Shown: positions 59,696-64,000 of the stretch, piece by piece
Layout: every line of letters begins with the position of its first letter
Position numbering within the stretch: position 1 is the first letter of the stretch
DNA from: Niveispirillum sp.
GTDB taxonomy: Bacteria; Pseudomonadota; Alphaproteobacteria; Azospirillales; Azospirillaceae
Length of the DNA stretch: 64,000 bases
Assembly (NCBI RefSeq): GCF_017996735.1
Contig: NZ_JAGOGJ010000005.1
Coordinates: forward strand, 1-64,000
Direction: 5' to 3'
Notes under the pieces: generated by a model
Databases searched by the model: none
Seen by the model: only the letters and a program-made list of their open reading frames with translations
Told to the model about the DNA's origin: nothing
Made by a program: the position numbers and the translations under genes

Positions 59696-61375
59696 ATGAC
59701 GGTTCCGGAACCCGCCCTGGTTGTCGGTCCCACCGACCCGCCCCTGTTGCCCTGGACCATCGGCCAGGCCCTGGAAAACGCCGCCCGGACCTGGGGCGGG
59801 CGCGACGCGCTGGTCGTGCCCGGCCAGGGTGTGCGCTGGACCTGGGCCGGCCTGGCGGAACGGGCCGACCGGCTGGCGGCGGGGCTGCTGGCCCTGGGGC
59901 TGGAACCGGGCGACCGGGTCGGCATCTGGTCCCCCAACCGGGCGGAATGGACGCTGACCCAGTTCGCGACGGCCCGGGCGGGTCTGGTGCTGGTCACCAT
60001 CAACCCCGCCTATCAGGCCGCCGAACTGGACTATGCGTTGAACAAGGTCGGGTGCCGGGCGCTGGTCCTGGCCCCCGGCTTCAAGGGCAGCGACTATGTC
60101 GGGCTGCTGCGGTCGCTGGCCCCGGAAATGGCCGACGGTGTGCCCTTGCGGGCGGCCCGGCTGCCGGCCCTGCGCCATGTCATCCTGCTGGGGGATGGCG
60201 CGGTGCCGGGCACCATCCCCTTCGCTTCATTGACAGAAGGGGCCGATCCGGCGGCGCTGGCCGCCGTGGCGGCCCGCCTGTCCCCCGACGATGCCATCAA
60301 TATCCAGTTCACCAGCGGCACCACGGGCCAGCCCAAGGGCGCGACGCTGACCCACCGCAACATCCTGAACAATGGCTATTTCGCGGGCCTGGGCATGGCG
60401 CTGGGGCCGGATGACCGGATCTGTGCGCCCGTGCCGCTGTACCATTGCTTCGGCATGGTGCTGGGCAATCTGGCGGCCGTGACCCACGGCGCCTGCCTTG
60501 TCCATCCCGGTGAAGGCTTCGACCCGCTGACCACCCTGCGCGTGGCGGCGGACGAACGCTGCACGGCCATGTATGGCGTGCCCACCATGTTCATCGCCAT
60601 GCTGGACCATCCGGAATTCGACCGGTTCGACCTGTCCACCCTGCGCACCGGCATCATGGGGGGCGCCCCCTGCCCCGTGACCGTAATGGAAAAGGTGCTG
60701 GACCGCATGAACATGCGCGAGGTCACCATCGCCTATGGCATGACGGAAACCAGCCCCCTCAGTTTCCAGACGCCCATCGATGCGCCGCTGGACAAGCGGG
60801 TGGGCAGCGTCGGCCGCGTGCATCCGCACCTGCAGGTGCGTCTGGCCGATACGGATGGCAACACCGTGCCGCGCGGGGCCACGGGCGAATTGCTGACGCG
60901 CGGCTATTCGGTCATGCAGGGCTACTGGGCCGATCCGGACAAGACGGCGGAGGCGGTGGACGCGGATGGCTGGATGCATACCGGCGATCTGGCCGTCATC
61001 GACGAAGATGGCTGGTGCAACATCGTGGGCCGGGTGAAGGACATGGTCATCCGGGGCGGGGAGAATATCTACCCGCGCGAGGTGGAGGAATTCCTCTACC
61101 GTCACCCCGCGATCCAGGATGTCCAGGTCTTTGGCGTGCCCGATCCCAAATATGGGGAGGCCCTGTGCGCCTGGATACGCCCCCGCGACGGCAAGACCCT
61201 GACGGAGGACGATATCCGCGCCTTCTGCCAGGGTCAGATCGCGCATTTCAAGGTGCCCCGCTATATCCGCTTCGTCACGGAATTCCCCATGACCGTGACC
61301 GGCAAGATCCAGAAATTCGCGATGCGGGAGGTGATGGTGGCCGAACTGGGCCTGACCCCGCCGCGAACCGCATAG
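59696..61375 (+). CDS. AMP-forming acyl-CoA synthetase (FadD/ACSF2-like)
   Basis: A 559-residue adenylate-forming ligase. Core motifs: [23 protein letters not shown] (ATP loop), [11 protein letters not shown], the hinge [22 protein letters not shown], the [15 protein letters not shown] segment, and C-terminal [13 protein letters not shown] with the catalytic Lys. Similar to ACSF2 and medium/long-chain or aryl acyl-CoA synthetases. Starts 14 bases after the cupin gene with GGGAGGACG upstream, and is followed by a second ligase after 19 bases. Two adjacent ligases suggest that two different acids arise in the same pathway. Confidence 0.9.
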   Translation: MTVPEPALVVGPTDPPLLPWTIGQALENAARTWGGRDALVVPGQGVRWTWAGLAERADRLAAGLLALGLEPGDRVGIWSPNRAEWTLTQFATARAGLVLVTINPAYQAAELDYALNKVGCRALVLAPGFKGSDYVGLLRSLAPEMADGVPLRAARLPALRHVILLGDGAVPGTIPFASLTEGADPAALAAVAARLSPDDAINIQFTSGTTGQPKGATLTHRNILNNGYFAGLGMALGPDDRICAPVPLYHCFGMVLGNLAAVTHGACLVHPGEGFDPLTTLRVAADERCTAMYGVPTMFIAMLDHPEFDRFDLSTLRTGIMGGAPCPVTVMEKVLDRMNMREVTIAYGMTETSPLSFQTPIDAPLDKRVGSVGRVHPHLQVRLADTDGNTVPRGATGELLTRGYSVMQGYWADPDKTAEAVDADGWMHTGDLAVIDEDGWCNIVGRVKDMVIRGGENIYPREVEEFLYRHPAIQDVQVFGVPDPKYGEALCAWIRPRDGKTLTEDDIRAFCQGQIAHFKVPRYIRFVTEFPMTVTGKIQKFAMREVMVAELGLTPPRTA

Positions 61376-61394
61376 ATTTCCCAAGAAGGAAACC

Positions 61395-63107
61395 ATGATG
61401 ATCCACGACGCCGCCCACTCCTTCCTGGCCGCCCGCGACCTGCTGCTGGACCTGCGCCGTGACCAGATGCAGGCACGTGACCGTTTCCAGTGGCCGGCCC
61501 CCGGCCCCTTCAACTGGGCGCTGGATCATTTCGACCGGGTGGCGGCCCGTATCCCCGACCGCCCGGCCCTGATCATCGCGCAGGAGGACGGGACCGTCAC
61601 CCGTGCCACCTGGGGCGACCTGTCCCGGCGGTCGGCGCAGGTGGCCAACTGGCTGCACGCCCAGGGGCTGGGCCGGGGCGACCGGCTGCTGCTGATGCTG
61701 CCCAACATCGTGCCGCTGTGGGAAATCACCCTGGCCGCCATGAAGCTGGGCGTGGTCATCATCCCGGCCACCACCCTGCTGGACGGGGCCGACCTGACCG
61801 ACCGGCTGGACCGCGGGCAGGTGCGCGGCGTGATCGCCACCACGGCTCTGACCGCGCGGTTCGACGCCCAGCCGGGCCGCTTCCTGCGGATCAGCGTGGG
61901 CGGCCCCGCCCCCGCCGGCTGGACCGACTATGCCGATGCCGCCTCCGTGTCCCCCGCCTTCACGCCCGATGGGCCGACGGGGCCGGACGACACGCTGCTG
62001 CTCTATTTCACCTCCGGCACGACGGCCAAGCCCAAGCTGGTGCGCCATACCCACCGCTCCTATCCGGTGGGGCATCTTTCCACCATGTACTGGCTGGGCC
62101 TGCAACCCGGCGACGTGCATTGGAACATTTCCAGCCCCGGCTGGGCCAAGCATGCCTGGTCCAACATCTTCGCCCCCTGGAACGCGGAAGCGACCGTCTT
62201 TGTCTATGCCTTCGAACGGTTCCAGGCGCGGCCCGTGCTGGACGCGCTGGTCGCCCATGGCGTCACCAGCCTCTGCGCCCCGCCCACCGTCTGGCGCCTG
62301 CTGATGCAGGAGGATCTGGCGCGCTGGCCGGTGAAGCTGCGCGAACTGTGCGGGGCCGGAGAGCCGCTGAACCCGGAGGTGATCGCGCGGGTTCAGGCCG
62401 CCTGGGGCCTGACCATCCGCGACGGGTTCGGCCAGACGGAAACCACGGCCCAGGTGGGCAACGCACCGGGCCAGCCCGTGCGCCCCGGCTCCATGGGGCG
62501 TCCCCTGCCCGGCTATGACCTTGTGCTGCTGGACCCGGACGGGAAGGAGGCGGACGAGGGCGAAATGGCCCTGCGCCTGTCCTCATCTCCCCTGGGGCGC
62601 CCGGCCGGCCTGATGGCGGGGTATGAGGGCAGCCCGGCGCCGGAGGCGGCCGGTCCCTATTACCGCACGGGCGATGTGGCCAGCCGCGATACCGACGGCT
62701 ATCTGACCTATGTCGGCCGTGCCGATGACGTGTTCAAGGCCAGCGACTACCGGATCAGCCCGTTCGAACTGGAAAGCGCCCTGATCGAGCATCCGGCCGT
62801 GGCGGAGGCCGCCGTGGTCCCCAGTCCCGACCCGCTGCGTCTGGCCGTGCCCAAGGCCTTCATCATCCTGGCCCCCGGCTTCGCGCCCACGCGGGAGGTG
62901 GCGGCCAGCATCTTCAGCCATGTGCGCAAGGCCCTTCCCCCCTACAAGCGCGTGCGGCGGCTGGAGATATCCGACCTGCCCAAGACCATCTCCGGCAAGA
63001 TCCGCCGTGTCGAACTGCGTCGTCAGGAACAGGCCCGGGACCTGTCCCAGCGCCATGATTTCGAATATTGGGAGGAGGATTTTCCCGAACTGTCGGCCAA
63101 GGGGTAA
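61395..63107 (+). CDS. AMP-forming acyl-CoA synthetase (acetyl-CoA-synthetase / ACSM-like)
   Basis: A 570-residue ligase of the medium-chain ACSM or acetyl-CoA-synthetase-like group, which differs from the previous gene. Motifs: LYFTSGTTAKPKLVRHTHRSYPVGHL, GFGQTETTAQVGNAPG, YYRTGDVASRDTDGYLTYVGRADDVFKASDYRISPFELES and SGKIRRVELRRQE with the catalytic Lys. Note DVFKASDYRISP, the ACSM pattern. It begins with two ATGs at 61395 and 61398. It completes the cupin-ligase-ligase unit. Substrate is a small or medium acid, aromatic or aliphatic; not determinable here. Confidence 0.9.
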   Translation: MMIHDAAHSFLAARDLLLDLRRDQMQARDRFQWPAPGPFNWALDHFDRVAARIPDRPALIIAQEDGTVTRATWGDLSRRSAQVANWLHAQGLGRGDRLLLMLPNIVPLWEITLAAMKLGVVIIPATTLLDGADLTDRLDRGQVRGVIATTALTARFDAQPGRFLRISVGGPAPAGWTDYADAASVSPAFTPDGPTGPDDTLLLYFTSGTTAKPKLVRHTHRSYPVGHLSTMYWLGLQPGDVHWNISSPGWAKHAWSNIFAPWNAEATVFVYAFERFQARPVLDALVAHGVTSLCAPPTVWRLLMQEDLARWPVKLRELCGAGEPLNPEVIARVQAAWGLTIRDGFGQTETTAQVGNAPGQPVRPGSMGRPLPGYDLVLLDPDGKEADEGEMALRLSSSPLGRPAGLMAGYEGSPAPEAAGPYYRTGDVASRDTDGYLTYVGRADDVFKASDYRISPFELESALIEHPAVAEAAVVPSPDPLRLAVPKAFIILAPGFAPTREVAASIFSHVRKALPPYKRVRRLEISDLPKTISGKIRRVELRRQEQARDLSQRHDFEYWEEDFPELSAKG

Positions 63108-63162
63108 TGTGGCCGGCATGGCCCTGGCAAAGACGAGACCCGGAGATGCCGGGCTTGATTTT

Positions 63163-63196
63163 CCTTCATCGGGATCAAGTTTGCTCCCGATGAAGG
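63163..63196 (+). promoter_or_regulatory. Hairpin covering the ribosome binding site of the EAL gene
   Basis: CCTTCATCGGGA (63163-63174) pairs perfectly with TCCCGATGAAGG (63185-63196), 12 bp with a 10-nt loop. The right arm overlaps AAGGAG (63193-63198), the ribosome site of the gene starting at 63206. No T-run follows, so a translation-blocking RNA switch is likelier than a terminator. Confidence 0.6.
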
Positions 63197-63205
63197 AGAA
63201 AACGT

Positions 63206-64000
63206 ATGCATTGCCCCGAATGTGAGAGGATCAAGGCCCTGGTCCATCCGGCAAACCGGCTTCTGCTGGCGCCGCCGACCGCTCACACCCGCCAGAAGCT
63301 GATGGAGATTGCCAAACGCCGGCGTTTGACCCTGGTGGCTGTCGATGATCCGACCTGTCTGGACATCCGGTTGTTGCGGGCGGACATGGATTCATTCCTG
63401 ACGGAAGCCAACGGCGCCCTTTCAGTGGAGGAAACGGACCATTGCCGCGCGCTGCTGCTGGATGGTGAAAGGGAACCCACCCTTTCCGACTATTTATCGA
63501 CGCGCACGCTGCGCTGGGTGATCGCGGCGGTAAAGGGGCAGTGGCTGGTCACCATGCTGGAAAAGGACCGCCTCTTCTCCATGCTGCAGCCGATCTGCCG
63601 GCCCGATGGCAGCGTCTTCGGGTATGAGGCCCTGTTGCGGGGACGGGAGGAGAATGGCGATCTGGTGTCGGCGGGTTCCTTGCTGTCGGTCGCCTCCGAA
63701 ACCCAGCTCATGTTCACCCTGGATTTGGCCGCCAGACGGGAGGCGATCAAGGCCTTTGCCAAACGCCGCCCTTCCGGGGCGAAGCTGTTCGTGAATTTTA
63801 ACCCCTCCAGCATCTATGATCCGGCCTACTGTCTGCGCACCACCCAGACCTATGTCCGCGAGATGGGGTTGAACCCGTCGGACATTGTTTTTGAAGTGAC
63901 CGAAACGACCGAGGTGAAGGATCAGGCGCATCTGCGGGGCATACTGGCATTCTATCGTCAATCGGGCTTCCGCGTGGCGCTGGACGATATCGGCGCCGGC
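63206..64000 (+). CDS. EAL-domain protein, cyclic-di-GMP phosphodiesterase (cut by window end)
   Basis: At least 265 residues, open to the right edge. The first residues MHCPECERIKAL carry a CxxC pair. From about residue 123 an EAL domain is clear: GYEALLRG (EAL signature), FVNFNPSSI (Asn ligand), FEVTETTEV (Glu) and ALDDIGAG (the DD ligand pair). These are the metal and cyclic-di-GMP-binding positions of active phosphodiesterases. Residues 15-120 have no clear domain; they may sense redox or metal through the cysteines. The ATG at 63206 follows AAGGAG, which lies in a perfect hairpin. Unrelated to the catabolic genes next to it. Confidence 0.85.
   Translation, partial: MHCPECERIKALVHPANRLLLAPPTAHTRQKLMEIAKRRRLTLVAVDDPTCLDIRLLRADMDSFLTEANGALSVEETDHCRALLLDGEREPTLSDYLSTRTLRWVIAAVKGQWLVTMLEKDRLFSMLQPICRPDGSVFGYEALLRGREENGDLVSAGSLLSVASETQLMFTLDLAARREAIKAFAKRRPSGAKLFVNFNPSSIYDPAYCLRTTQTYVREMGLNPSDIVFEVTETTEVKDQAHLRGILAFYRQSGFRVALDDIGAG

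Noticed and set aside
1..64000. Transposons, prophage, integrase, tRNA or CRISPR
   Set aside because: No transposase or integrase reading frames, no clover-leaf tRNA pattern and no regularly spaced short direct repeats were found on reading through.

Overview
The window looks like a high-GC (about 65 %) alphaproteobacterial chromosome. The signs are six TonB-dependent outer-membrane receptors in 64 kb, alphaproteobacterial-style intergenic repeats, and dense catabolic operons with short overlaps. A sphingomonad or a TonB-receptor-rich Azospirillaceae member would fit; I cannot decide between them. No rRNA, tRNA, transposase, phage or CRISPR signal was seen. Almost everything is catabolic, for uptake and breakdown of aromatic or plant-derived organic acids.

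Region 1 (1-9.5 kb, mostly +): two MmgE/PrpD proteins (first truncated by the window edge), a strip of five abutting perfect hairpins, a PaaK-like ligase coupled to an amidase, a TonB receptor, a secreted esterase and an isochorismatase-family amidohydrolase. Region 2 (9.6-19.8 kb): a secreted GH3 glycosidase (-), an aldehyde dehydrogenase and TonB receptor (+), then an AraC regulator divergent from a TonB receptor plus cupin unit.

Region 3 (19.8-23.4 kb): a DUF2783 / FAD monooxygenase / MBL-fold operon (-) divergent from a LuxR-type regulator, with a palindrome between them. Region 4 (23.7-35.0 kb, all -): a ring-hydroxylating dioxygenase operon in the order alpha, beta, cis-diol dehydrogenase, extradiol dioxygenase, C-C hydrolase, Rieske ferredoxin, acyl-CoA ligase, TonB receptor, ferredoxin reductase, thiolase. 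It runs divergently from an AraC regulator. It is a complete upper aromatic meta-pathway with its own outer-membrane receptor built in.

Region 5 (35.1-44.3 kb): AraC regulator, hotdog thioesterase, LuxR regulator (-), three tandem SDR dehydrogenases, and a translationally coupled 2-oxo-acid dehydrogenase set: E1 alpha, E1 beta, a free-standing lipoyl domain, a free-standing E2 catalytic domain and a lipoate-ligase-like protein. Region 6 (44.3-56.1 kb): a second, nearly identical isochorismatase-family hydrolase, a class III CoA-transferase, divergently an HMG-CoA-lyase-like enzyme with HyuA/HyuB, then a GntR/FCD regulator divergent from a TonB receptor, an HTH-only AraC protein and a VOC protein. 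TGTATACA-like sites in front of these units suggest one GntR regulon. Region 7 (56.2-64 kb): a TonB receptor (-), a second cupin and two acyl-CoA ligases (+), and the start of an EAL-domain protein cut by the window end.

The most unusual items are the split E2 with its own lipoate ligase, the TonB receptor inside the dioxygenase operon, the GntR-site set around CoA-transferase/HyuAB, the five-hairpin strip, the MBL-fold protein lacking standard metal ligands, and a hairpin covering the ribosome binding site of the EAL gene.
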